Below are positions 28,401 through 41,300 of a stretch of DNA of 64,000 bases, piece by piece. Under the pieces are notes generated by a model that was not told the DNA's origin, made no database searches, and saw only the letters and a program-made list of their open reading frames with translations. A program made the position numbers and the translations under genes. The stretch's first letter is position 1. Each line of letters starts with the position of its first letter. The stretch is from Oasisia sp. SBJ-2009 (taxonomy: Eukaryota; Annelida; Polychaeta; Sabellida; Siboglinidae): positions 41,756,716-41,820,715 of the forward strand of contig OZ024857.1 in the NCBI GenBank assembly GCA_964017155.1, in the 5' to 3' direction.

Positions 28401-31400
28401 TGTACATAGTATTTAAACATATGTAAATAATTCCAATCTGTGTAATTATAGTGATCACGTTTTACACTCGTCTTACAACTGTTGAACTATTCGGCTTTTA
28501 TGTTTGTGCCACTGATGCGACAGCTCAGTAAGAGAGATGTTTCTCAATAGGGTGACTTCCTAGAAATTCCTGGAAGTGCCAGTGGTGTGTATTTCCTGGC
28601 TGCAGCAGTAGCAGGCTGCAGTATATAGCCAGCTGGCTGTGCAGGGTGCAGGCAGGGTGGGCTGGCAGGCAGGCCAGGTAATAAAATCCCCTGTCAGTTG
28701 TAAATATAGAGAGCCTGGAGCATGGCAGAGGGCAGTGCTTAGGTAAACTGTCAGCTTGAGAAGTGTGTGTGGCTGGGCTGGGCTGGGCTGGGCTGGGCTG
28801 GGCTGTGGGACTCAGCCACAGACTTGGGTCCTCTCTTTCCATGTCTGCCTCTCTAGAACAAAAACCTTGGCTCCTGGCCTTGCAGAGGTTGGGTGATTGT
28901 TGGTGTCTTGGCAACAGCCATGGCTGGGTAGGTTACTTGTGAATGGGGTTTGGGTGTAGGAGAATGCTGTGTTTTGTTCAGGCCAAATGCCTTGATTAGA
29001 ATAGTACTTAGAGTCTTTGAGTAGTTTAATTGCCACTACCCTGGTAATCATGTTTGAGGTGATTATTATAATCTAATAGGGGGTGTTATTGGGAAATCAA
29101 CAGTGGTCCAATAGTGTTGATAGGGGAAGGGATAGTGTGTCATGGTTGGTACCTGTGTCAGTGTTAGTGTCAGTGTCAGTGTTATGGTACCAGTGTCACT
29201 GATCACACAGTGTAATTAACAGTTCCAGTGTCATTGCTCAAATTAGATGCTGGTGACATTAGCAATAGTTACTGAAAAAGTGAGTGTTCAGTTTCACAGA
29301 CATCATTACTAGCAGCACAGCAGTCAGTGACACAGTACTAGTGTTCAGAGACACAGGCTACAGTAATGATAGATTGTAGCACGTACTGACACAAACAGCA
29401 TTTAGCAGTGACTCAGGCAGTATTTAGCGATGACACAGTAGTGGTGACCCAGACAGTAGCTGTGAAACATACATTAGTAATGACACAGACACTTGTGACG
29501 TAGACTGTAGTGGTGAAATCGACAGTTATAGTGACACAGCCACTGGAGACATAGACAGTAGCAGTGACACACACAGTAGTAGTGACACAGGCAGGCACTT
29601 GTGACGTAGACAGTAGCAGTGACACAGACAGTAGTAGTGACGTAGACATTAGTAGTCACACAGGCACTGGTGACATAGACAGCAGCAGTGACATAGACAG
29701 TAGTAGTGACATAGACAATAGTAGTGACACGGGCACTTGTGACGTAGACACTAGCAGTAACATAGACAGTAGTAGTGACACGGGCACTCGTGACGTAGAC
29801 GGTAGCAGTGACATAGACAGTAGTAGTGACACGGGCACTCGTGACGTAGACACTAGCAGTGACATAGACAGTAGTACTGACACGGGCACTTGTGACATAG
29901 ACAGCAGCAGTGACACAGACCGCAGTAGTGACACAGGTAACAGTAGTCACACAGACAGTAATGGTGACACAGACAATAGCGGCAGTACAGCCACAGCAGT
30001 AGGATTATTTCAATAACACAGCATGAGCTTCTTGTCTCTCCAAACCTAAAGTCACTGTTATTCTAAAACATAAATCCAGGGCCCTAATGATAGTGTGAAC
30101 TATTGTTGTCTTGCATGTTGAGTTATTGTGTGTGTGCTTATGAGTACGGAGTATTCATTGCATGAGATATATGGCATGGTGCACTGCAGGTTGTGTTACT
30201 ATGATATGTCTTCAGAACATGATATGTCATCAGAACAATGCTGGCCTGTCATGACTTACACACCAGTTAATTGTCATGGTAATATATCAATACAATATTT
30301 ATAATGCTGCAATGGGATGTAAAAATATCTTACCTGAATGAAAACTCTGAAACTACCAGGCAGGCACTCAGGTCAAGGCAGGCACTCAGGTCAAGGCAGG
30401 CACTCAGGTCAAGGCAGGCATAGCTTATCTTCTTCTTGATCACTTGTATGGTCTCTTGAAAAATGTTGTAACTGCCTTGAAAGACGCAGATATTTCTGTG
30501 ACTGTGTGCCATGTTACCATCTATCACTGACAACTGATTAAACCCCATTCAGTGAAATTATTACAGCAACATTAGATTGTAAGCCTACCCCTTGTATCAG
30601 CCTAAGTACCATAGACTTATATTTCCCTGTGTCTGTTTCTAGGGGGAGTGCTCCCAACTTCGCCCAGAAGCCAGCAATTCGGCAGGCCGGGGGAAAGATC
30701 TTGTTTGAGTGCCGCATCGTTGCTGACCCACAACCAGAACTAACGTGGTTCAGGGATGACATCCAACTCTCAGACGGAGGTACGTCAGAATAGTGTATTT
30801 TATTGGCCAGATTTGCTGCTCACAATTGGCTTGGCCATCGAAAATAGTGAAAACTACGTATGTCACCGAGTGAAAATTAAATTGTCAGTCAGTCAATCAA
30901 TTTGTCAAGCAATCAGTCGGTAAAAATATGGGGAACAATGACAAGATAAACAAAGTAATAGATTAAAATACTTTTAACAGTAGTTATTAATTGTTATATT
31001 TTAATGTTAATGTATTATGTACATTACCTTCCAAGGCATTTTCTCAGTGTGTTAGTATTTCTTTGTTTAGTGTCAGAGGAGTATGAGTGTCTGCTACACA
31101 GGGATAGGGTGAAAAGGGGAGGGAGAAAGTGAGATGGAGAGAGGGGCAATGAGCAAGAGTGAGAGAGAAAATGAGAGAGCGAGAGAGAGAAAGAGAGAGA
31201 GAGAGAATGAGAGAGAAAAAATGAGGGAGAGAGAGAGACTGGGAGACTGGGAGACTGGGAGACTGGGAGACTGGGAGACTGGGAGACTGGGAGACTGGGA
31301 GACTGGGAGACTGGGAGAGTGAGGGAGTGAGGGAGGATGGAAGACAGACAGGAAAGGAGAGGGAAGAGGGAACAAGAGATAGAAACTGAGAGAGAGAAGG

Positions 31401-31472
31401 AGGAATGGCAGGCAGCAGAGAGTACGTAGGAGGAGAGGGAAAAGAAGTAGAGCATGAGAGACACAGTGTGTA

Positions 31473-31515
<43 letters not shown>

Positions 31516-34500
31516 ATGGAGGGATGGAGAGACCACGGGTATAGGATAGGCAAACTTGAGCTGGCCGGGAGGAGTGACACAGAAAGGATGTAAATCAAAT
31601 ATGGAAAGTGGCTAATTGAGATGGAAAGGAGGGAGAGGGGGTGAGGCAAATATGCAGAAGCAAAATGGATGAAGAGTGGATAGAATGAAAGAAAAGAGAG
31701 GGCCCAGTGTGTGAAGAGATTAGGATGTGGCAACAAGTAGGACTTTCCAGGATTCTCCCAGATGTATTATGTAACTTTTGGCCTCCAGGAAACAAAAAGT
31801 CCCAGCTTGTAGTCTGAGTGGGATTGGATGTACTATCTTGTGAACCAGTGCCCTTGGAGGCTTTTGGCTAGCACTGAGACAAATTGCTGCAATTGGAGGT
31901 TTTTGTGAGTCTCAAGGGACTGGAATTTGTCAGTATTTCTTGCAAATTAACCTAGATTTTGACACTGATTTTGCACTTACAAACTTTAGTTCTTCTGCAT
32001 ATATTTTCGTGATCTCAGTCCAACATGGCCTTTAGAGGATCAGTTACCAAGGATTACGTCAGACTGGGGACTTTATGCTTGTATCAATGACGCTGTGTTA
32101 GCAGACGAGGCTTAGAATAGTAACGAGTGAGATGTAAGACCAGCTGATTACGATTCAGGATGCCAGCGCTATCTCTGCGTAACTATTCACGATGCTAAAC
32201 CTGGTTTTATGCCCTGGTCGAAGACATTTTTAATCGCAATCGGAAGTAATCACGCTGGATATAAAGATTATGTCTAGGTCTATAGTCTATATTCATACAT
32301 AATAAAAAAGATTATAATTTTATGGTAGAATCCTGATTGATGAATATGTAATTGAAATCATAGCATCAGATTTTTAAGCATTTTTCCTGCAGAAAGTCAT
32401 TTTTATTACATTTTTAGCATGATAACCTCTGTGACAACATATTCAATCACAATTTATAATTATAGAAAGAAATTTAGTTATGAACATAATACTAAATTTT
32501 TTATTTGAAAATGTATAGTTTATAATAAAGTAATGTGGGAGGAAATGTGTAAGGTTTAGTGTTGGTACTATTCCAGTCAGTTATATCAAAGCTGGTATAT
32601 AAATATCTGTATTTGTGACTTGATTACAAGATGGGTTAAGCTGCAATACTGTTGAAGGTTGTTGGTGAATTGAGGTGTATTTGTCACAAATGACATTCTG
32701 TGATGTTGATCAGCAACGTCACCGTCATCAGTATTCCGGTGTCAGCCTTGTTTAATGTATTCAGTTTCAGCACAGAAGGGCAAGATGTTGATATCAACAA
32801 AAGGTATTCTTTGGTACATGCCCTGCCACGTGCTCCTATCACCTTCACGGTCAAAGTGACTTAAGGTCACTTACCTGCAACTTCTGCTACATCCTATGCT
32901 TCTATCTAGGCAATTCAACTTAGAAAAGCTGTTTCCTTCGATTCTATGGATCGCACAGGAAATCCACATGGTTGAATATGTATGACATGTACTGATGTAG
33001 CATTAATACTTTATGCTAGGACAAATAATGGAAATAAGGGCTGATGGCAGTCGGAAACATGCTAACCAGACCCTGTCAGTCGCTTGGGAGAAACCTTGCT
33101 TCCACAGTGCCCCAGGCATAATGTTTTGCCCAATATGCTTATTTTAGAATTCAGGACGTGTCCCAATCCTAACACATTTCTGTGAGAAATAAACACCTGC
33201 TTCATAAATGATTACCAGTTTATCACAGCACTAATGCAGGGGATGCCAGTGGCAAGTAGGCCCTAGGCTGTGGCTGAGAGAGATTGGTACCTGCAGATAC
33301 AGCACCCATTACCTAATGCTGTCAACCTTCACCCCAACTAAGTTTAATCCATCGATTTGACAAATCGCTTCATTTGAAATTACATTCATTTTGAAACAGA
33401 ATAATTTTTTTGGTTAATAAGCGATTGTTTAAAAAGAATCTTCATCCATGCCTTTAGCTGTCATATGTTTAATTTTTGTGCTGTTAAAAGCTGTTTAGGG
33501 AACTCCTAATAATTGATAAATCATCAAGCAATAGCTGAAATATTACAGGTTACAAATATGATGTTCACTGTCATTGCTAGCTTCATGACTTGCTTTGTAG
33601 TAGCAAACTCTATGTGCATTACATTGGCTGAAATTAGACAGATAGTACTGACAATTTTCCAAATCTATGAATTTTGGAAAATTGTTGCTGTTAGAAAGAG
33701 GTCTGTCTTGCAAAATAGCTTGCACAGTTCAAAGATTCATGAATGATAAATTATCATGGAAGCAGATAATTGCTTTATAAGGTACAACTACTTCATTATC
33801 TTTATCAATCATGTAATTTATATTGTTGTTATTGATAACGCAATGTCGGAGTAAACTGTAGACGATAGTTGGCTTTATGAGAATGCTTCAGGAGAGAGAC
33901 AGTTCTGACCTATAATGTACCTTTGTCTTCAGGGCGATACCGTTTCATCATAAAGGATGAAGGTGGAAACACGTACTATATCGCTCTAGAGTTGTCTGAA
34001 CCACAGGCGGTTGATGCTGCCACCTACAAGCTCAACGCAAAGAACAAGTTCGGTGAAAGCAATGCCAACCTCAAGCTCAACTTCGAACGTAAGTTATTTG
34101 TTGAATTAACATCTCAAATGGATAGATGAATATAGATGTTAACCCCGTCAGAGTGAGAGAGTTGACATTTCAGTTACAGGAGACCTGCAGCTTCAAGATT
34201 TGAAACAGGAGAAAGGGTTGAATTTATTATGACTTTTTGTAGTCACGTATAATTTAACCATCACACCTGAGAGTGAGTAGAGCCATCCTTCAATTATATA
34301 TACACCAGGAAACAAGTGAACACAGAAATATGCGATATTGTTTACCAAATTACCATGTTTAATCATGTCGTGACAAGACACAAGTTATTATAAGGACATT
34401 ATAAAAAAATGAAATGGCAAAGGTGAACTCCCATGAAAGGGGAAGATAGCTGAAGATCATGATATAGACATTGTTAAGAGGACAGAACAAAATAAATACA

Positions 34501-37500
34501 GACATTGTTAATAGGACAGAACAGATTATATACTATAGCCTCATGCCCCCATGGGGACAAGGGGCTAAGAAGAAGTACCCCAGGTAGTTAAGAAATGCCC
34601 TGCTCTTCAAGGACTAGACTGGATATGGTAAACAACATATGTGCCATCTGCTATGATGCCCGGTAGGAGGAAGCAACAAACATGTTCATCGTAGGCTGCC
34701 TCCACCAGCCAGATCCCATTACACAGAGCTGGCAGCACTTACAGGTGGAACGTATCACGCAAATGAAAATATATTTTAGCTTTTTATTAGCCAAAGTAAA
34801 CAAGAATGTGGGCGGTTCATTCCAGCGAAATGTGAAAAGGCACAGATGTGAATCAAGTGTAGGTGTGTGTGCGTGTGCGTGTGCGTGTGCGTGTGCGTGT
34901 GCGTGTGTGCTCTCACAGTACAGTTGGTGTCAGTCGTCTCGGGAGTAGAACATTCGCAGTGATATTACTTTAGTGTTTACTGCTATGGTTTTGTGGTATG
35001 TTTTATGCCATCATCATCAGTATTCATCAACTGATTTTTGGATAGGTCATGTTACAGAAAGTGAATTTTGTTTGAAATGTAAAGACAAGTGCATTGAAAA
35101 AGTATTCAGTGTATTGTAATGACTGGTGTGAGAAATTGAATATCTACTTGTGATCTCACACTGACCAATAGTATCTCACTTGAGACTGGGTCTGCTAGAT
35201 TGAATCTCTGCTCAAGAACACCTGAAGGTGATTATATATGAGAGTCCACCCAGCCACTGTGTCTACAGTGCAGTGAGATAGCTGCCTGATGTCTTAGTTG
35301 ATTAAGATCATGAATAGTTATCTATGATTACCAGTGTTACCTAATGTCATGAGTTATTACATAAGATTATTAGTAGTCTATATCACAAGCTGGTTGCCTA
35401 TTAGCCCTATATGAGTAGTTGCTTAATATCACAATTAGTGGTTGCCTAAAATACCCCATTAGTTGCCGTAATTGCCAATACTTGAAAGAACACCTAAGAT
35501 CATAATTACTGCAGATGTGAGATTTTAATTTCAAGATGGCTGCTCATGCAGTCTCATGACAAAATGTGGGAAAACTATTTCCATTAATATTAGATAAACA
35601 ATAAAACTGCTGACAGAATTAAATAAACTGGGAAGATGAACAGGAATGGCTGAGGTAGGTCAGCATTCCTACGTCTGTTACAACTGCCTCTATCTGTAGC
35701 CTACATTCAGCTTGCTGTGCCTTGGTCTAGACATCACGTGGAATAACTCCCTGAATATCACTGTCCTCACTCTGTGCTGGCGGTCATCTCACATTGCCAG
35801 GGCCAATTAGCTGACCGCCCACTCACGCAGGTAGTCCAGTCTCAGCTGTCACGTAGCTGTCTTCAGTCCCACTGGCTGAAGACAGCGCCCTCAAGTGACC
35901 ACCTGGGTCACCACTGCTATAATGTATTATATAACAGTTCAATAAATGGGCAGTTTTCTATATTCTTTTGATTTTTTGTAGTATGGGTTGATCGCCAGGA
36001 TCAACACAAACAAATGCTACAATAAATCAAAAGATTAAAGAAAAATCTGTCCATTTATTGAACTGTTGTATAATACACTACAGCAGTGGTGACCTATGTG
36101 GTCACTTGAGGGCGCTGTCTTCCACGATTGGTGTTTTATACAGGTGGCATTTGGAAAGTGTGCAGGAAGTGTAAATTAAGCGTACTGGAAGTGTATCGTG
36201 GAAGTAAACTTCAGAACTATAAATCAAAGTGACCTGAATTATGAGGTCACCATACCACTATATTACAGAAGTCACTATGGACTGTCTCGAGTGACCATTA
36301 CTGAGAGTGTTACAGCAGAACACAATTAATGCGCAAAAGGCTGCTCCTAGCCTCCTACACATATCCGCCACTGTCTATAGCCAAGTACTCATTTATACAG
36401 CTGAGTGAACCGGAGCAATGTAGAGAGAAAAAAATTGCCCGTGGTTTTAACACAGGATTCAAACCCGAGCCCTCTTAGTCGAGAGTCCGAAGCCACTGCA
36501 CTCTACATACAGGATAGGACACAAAAGTAGTTTTGACTCTCATGAGGAGCGATCGTTATTGCGAGGTAGCTGTATCTTTAAGATGACCGTAGTGGGAGGT
36601 TCACCCATACACCCAAGGTATGCCGCATACAACTGTCAGACAATGATTGAGTGACTGCCGCAGAAAGCACAGGAGGAGAGAATTGATGCGGGTGAATGTC
36701 TGCGGAGTGTGGCCTACAGCTAGCACTCTCCACGAGCTGATCGAGCTGATCGTTCTAGAGAGTCCGGAAACGGTACGGAGACTGATGTTTACAGCTGCCA
36801 TGTCAGCCAGCAAGATGAGTGGGCAGAGGATGGTGGAAAACTACTCAGTCAGTGTGGCAGAATGAGAAATGGAATCATTGCAGAGAAACAGAAGAACGAC
36901 TATAAAGTTCGTGCTCTGGCAGACAGCTTGGGAAGTACAGTTGCCGTAGATGGCGCATCTTTTGGGGCGTAGATGGAGGTGTATTTTAACGGGGACGGGT
37001 CATTAAGGCAGTTGAACCTTGGTTTAGTCACCTTGCAAGTTAAGGTCAAATTGTTCCTTGAGTGTAAAGTTTAGGAAGTTATTCCCGCTTATGGTCACCT
37101 CATTATTCAGGTAATTTGTTTACCAAGTTTTAAGGTTAAACCTGATAGTGGTGTTGTATTGTATTCTCTTTTTGCTAAAAATATATTTTACCCATAAAGC
37201 CGCTATATTTAACAAGGAAAGAAAACAAAATTTGTGACTTAAACTTGCTTCAGTTTGCCCACAATTTCAAAGATTTAATATTCACCACGCGTAATTATTT
37301 CAGGTAGGAGTAATACACCAAGCACAAGTGATTGCACTGCCAAATCCTGCCACTGAATAAGAGTAATGGTTAACCAGTTGTGTCATGTTGAAAATTTGAA
37401 GAATGAATACGTGAATATCTTGGGTCTGAAACCATAAGGAATACAGTAATGTAATTACAACTTGTATCGATTGTTCAGGATGAAGGGTAATCAAAATAAA

Positions 37501-38310
37501 ACTTGGTTTAATATTCCTAAACATCTGACAAGTCAGATTGATTCCAGTTTAATGGAAACCGAAAGTTTCTGTAAAAGGCAATGTAATTACAACTGAATTC
37601 AATCTTCCTTACCGTGAAGAAGCAGAAGATTAATCACAGTTTGCCGTGGCACAGTAAGGAATGTACTCACGGAAGGTACTGGTTAATTGCGGCTGGAGTT
37701 AATAGTTGTCCTCAAGAGGCTGTTGATAAAAGAAGAATGATGGCCCTGTGAGTGGGAGGTTGGCGTGGATGAGTCTCTACTGGGTGGGGAGTCTAGAGCT
37801 GACATCTCCTGTGGAGATCTGTAATGGACCAGGAAATAAATCCACAAATTGCCACAATTTGACAACATCCTGTTGAGCATAGCTTACATAATGTTGTCAG
37901 GGTTTATGTTAATAGCTGGGATCCGCGTAGTTTACCTGGCTTTGGCAATCCATGTCAGTGGATGCAATTGGCTCATTGTTACAACAACAGTTTTGTTATG
38001 TTGCTGAATGGCATACATTAGCAACAGAAGTCTTGCTGATTCAATTTTCGGATCAGTCAGACCTTTGTTGCATTGGTCAGGACAACAAAGTCTTACCAAG
38101 TCTTTAGGCCCATGTACATTAGTAACCAAGTCAGCAAAACGCCCGACTCACAACAAAAGTTGTATTGTGTTCGCAGGGCTTTATGTCATTTTTAAGTCAA
38201 ATATCATTAGTGTTATGCAACTTCTGCCACTTGGTCAGGTCAGGTCAGGTCAGGTCAGGTCAGGTCAGGTCAGGTCAGGTCAGGTCAGGTCAGGTCAGGT
38301 CAGGTCAGGT

Positions 38311-38365
<55 letters not shown>

Positions 38366-41300
38366 TATTTTCACCAGCATAAGCACATAAATCACAATGT
38401 AACATTCAATGTGACAAGGTGAGGAAGGCTCCCATTAAGACAATGATATACTGCTATCATTGGAGTCACCCTACTAGTAACATAAGTACATGTAACAGGC
38501 AGCAGCTGTGATGGGGCCCTCTTATGGCCCTTGCTATTGACATACTCAGTAAAAACCCTGATCATACTGGGTGCATTTTCAGATCCAAGGTTTACCCTAC
38601 ATATTGTTTTGATGACCTCGACCTTGAATGATGACATTAAAACTATGTGGCATTATCCTGAATATGTGCAAGACAGCCAATTCGAGTCAAGTCCTCGTGG
38701 TCGTTATTGAACAGCATGGTTGCAAATATGCCCACCAGGAGGCGATGTAAATCTACGTATAGTGAAGAGAGAGATGTGTATTTAGGACGTGTTGTGTATT
38801 GGTGGTATGTGGCACAGCATGTGAATAAACTTGACCAGAACTGGAGCTGTGTAGATGGGAATTCCGGCACTGACACAGGCTGGCACCAGGTCTTAGTGTA
38901 TTATTCTTTCCTCATCTGCACCACTCGGGATGTTTTCATTTCAACTGTAAGGTTAGCAGTCCAGACAAATCAACATGTATTGAATTCAACTGAATTGCCA
39001 ACATAAGGAATATGGAAGAAATAAAAGGTCCATCCTACTGAGAACTGTTAGTGTTGTGGCTGTTGTTTCCTTTTTGAGTCCTTCAATGTGCATGCACCAG
39101 TGATGTAAGCAGCTTATGTCTCTGGTTCTGTGTCTCAACATGGCAGCGTGAATCCAACATAGCATGTTTTTGGTTCAATTAAACTGTAATTAAATGTTAC
39201 TATGCACAACCAATATAGTATACATATCCAAGGAAATGCTGTGAACCTCTCACTGACTGGAGTATCCGTTTATGACACAAAAGTAATCATGTTATGTAAA
39301 AATATAAAATAATAGTTAATAAACATAACAAAAACAACAAAATTCTAGTTGACATACATTCCTATTTGAAAGGAAAGACTACTGTTTTCCTTTGTGAGTG
39401 AGTAAATCCAGTGGATTCACAGTGAATAACCATGTTTACTCTGTCTACAGAGTCGAAGGCAGCAGGAATGGCCCCCAAGTTCACAGCCAAGCCAGCGATC
39501 AAACAAGTCGGGGCCGGAGTCGTGTTCGAGGTGCGTCTCACGGCGGATCCAACACCCATCATCACGTGGTACCACGGCGACACGGTCATCCAAGATGGCG
39601 GCCACTACAAGATCACGACGCAGACAGATGGCGCCAACTACGTCCTGTTGCTGCAGATCCCAACGATCTCGGAGGCCGACGGGGGGAGTTACAAGGTCAC
39701 CGCCAAGAACAAGCTCGGAGAGTCAAACGCAAACATTAACTTGAATCTCGGTGAGTTACACGGTTTTTTCGAATACGAATACGAATACGAATACGAATAC
39801 GAATACGAATACATTTATTTCAGGTAAAAACCCATATACAATTGGTACATACATTAAAACATCTAAATAGCCTGTTAAAGATCCAATATGTTAAAAAATT
39901 ATTAGATAAAAAATTAATAAGGTTATAAGTTAGATAAATGTAAAATTGTAGAAAAACAGATAAAATAACGAGCAATATACAGGATGTGATTGTAAAATAA
40001 ATATGCAATTAGTTCATATAAATAAACACCTTTTGAAAAGTAAGTTATATAAACAACTTATTGACTTTAAAAATATATGTATATAATAAATAAATAATAA
40101 AGTTATATGCTAGACATGATGACTATCTTACAGATTTATTGTGTACAATGAATTGGCCCAGCTAATCCACATTGGGCCATTTACTATTTCAAAGCAATTG
40201 TACATAACCCTAATCAAGTCATTATTTATGTTAAAAATGCGTCTTTTAAAACCATAAATGTTCTTACGCAATAGGGCGTCAAATGTATCAATACCATTAC
40301 TAGCAAACATGCCACTCGCGCTGTCCCGTCGGCTATATCCCAAAATCCGTCTATGCATATTGTTGTAGGCAACTTTAGCTTTCAAATAAGAGCCCTTATT
40401 AAAGTTAACCCATAATTGGCAACAATAAGTTGTACAACAATACGCATGAAACAGATGTAGTCTAACACCCACGGAACAGTGGTGAAATTTTCTGATAATG
40501 CTATTTGACCTAGCATAAAAATTACGTAGATGTCTTAAAATATCTCCGTCATCTTTCAGGTCATTGCATATTATCACACCTAAATATTTTGCTTCTTTTC
40601 AAATTGTTTTTAGTTGTTTTACCCAATAATTTTGTTTGTTTTTGAAGTGTTAGCAACAATTGGTTGAAACTGAAAGTGAAAGTGGTCATATACCTACCTG
40701 GTATATCCAATTCGTACGATTTGATCCTTACTGCATTTTTGTATTGACACAGTATGCCTGTATATTTAATGTTTTTGAAGTGTAATGTTAGCAGCTATTA
40801 GTTGAAACTGAAAGTGAAAGTGGTGATATACCTACCTGGTATATCCAATTCGTACGATTTGATCCTTACTGCATTTGTGTACTGACACAGTATGCCTGTA
40901 TAGGTTTAGCAATATGCTAATTAATATGTGTTATCATCAATCATGTTTAATGAGCAACCTGTGTCTAGTTTGATTAACAGAGTTTTATTTTACCCACTGT
41001 TATTTGAAATCCATGCGTCAGTGTCTGAATTGTTGTCCTGTCTTTTGGTATGTCAATCAATGCCACATTACAATGCAAATTCGTGGGTCCATTTGCGAAA
41101 TTCTGACGCACAGAGATTAATGATGTGCTATCATTAACAAAACAACACCTTGGGCTTGATATTGCAAGGAATGTAGACGTCTTGCATAAGATACACCGAG
41201 TTGACGGCAGAGTGCGGGTGCATTGCTGCCTATCACAGACGGATATGCTGTGATAGTGGATTATATCATTACAACATAACAGAGAATGTTGTCCCATGTA

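Larger units (their letters stand above)
11165..30642 (+). other. 19.5 kb intron between exons 2 and 3
   Basis: Contains decayed LINE pieces (13015-13460, 20715-21225), tandem repeats, a fold-back element, hAT-like MITE copies, X-boxes and the candidate alternative first exon. The stretches 11165-12500, 15170-16800, 21230-25700 and 27400-28760 show no supported gene. First introns of giant muscle genes often hold regulatory DNA, by general knowledge only. Confidence 0.7.
34089..39450 (+). other. 5.4 kb intron between Ig2 and Ig3
   Basis: Contains a (GTGTGC)n tract (34862-34909), a fold-back element, a tRNA-like fragment, a GC-richer open patch near 36640-36970 and the (AGGTC)n/(AGGC)n block. 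The stretch 38400-39440 shows nothing. Confidence 0.7.

Noticed and set aside
28920..28927. Second possible alternative start (ATGGCTGG|GTAGGT) that is also in phase with exon 3
   Set aside because: The Kozak context is fair, but the region has no promoter-like composition and the donor is weaker. A phase match alone occurs one time in three, which is also why the 18613 candidate is kept only at moderate confidence.
29474..30016. Plus-strand Ser/Asp-rich and minus-strand Val/Thr-rich ORFs, resembling secreted repeat proteins
   Set aside because: Low-complexity minisatellite open in several frames, no start or splice context.
31024..31736. 230-codon Ser/Leu/Pro minus-strand ORF
   Set aside because: Translation of the purine tract; composition alone explains it.
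36428..36512. Functional tRNA gene on the minus strand
   Set aside because: Box B and a terminator are present but the T-stem and acceptor stem do not pair, so it is at most a tRNA-derived repeat.
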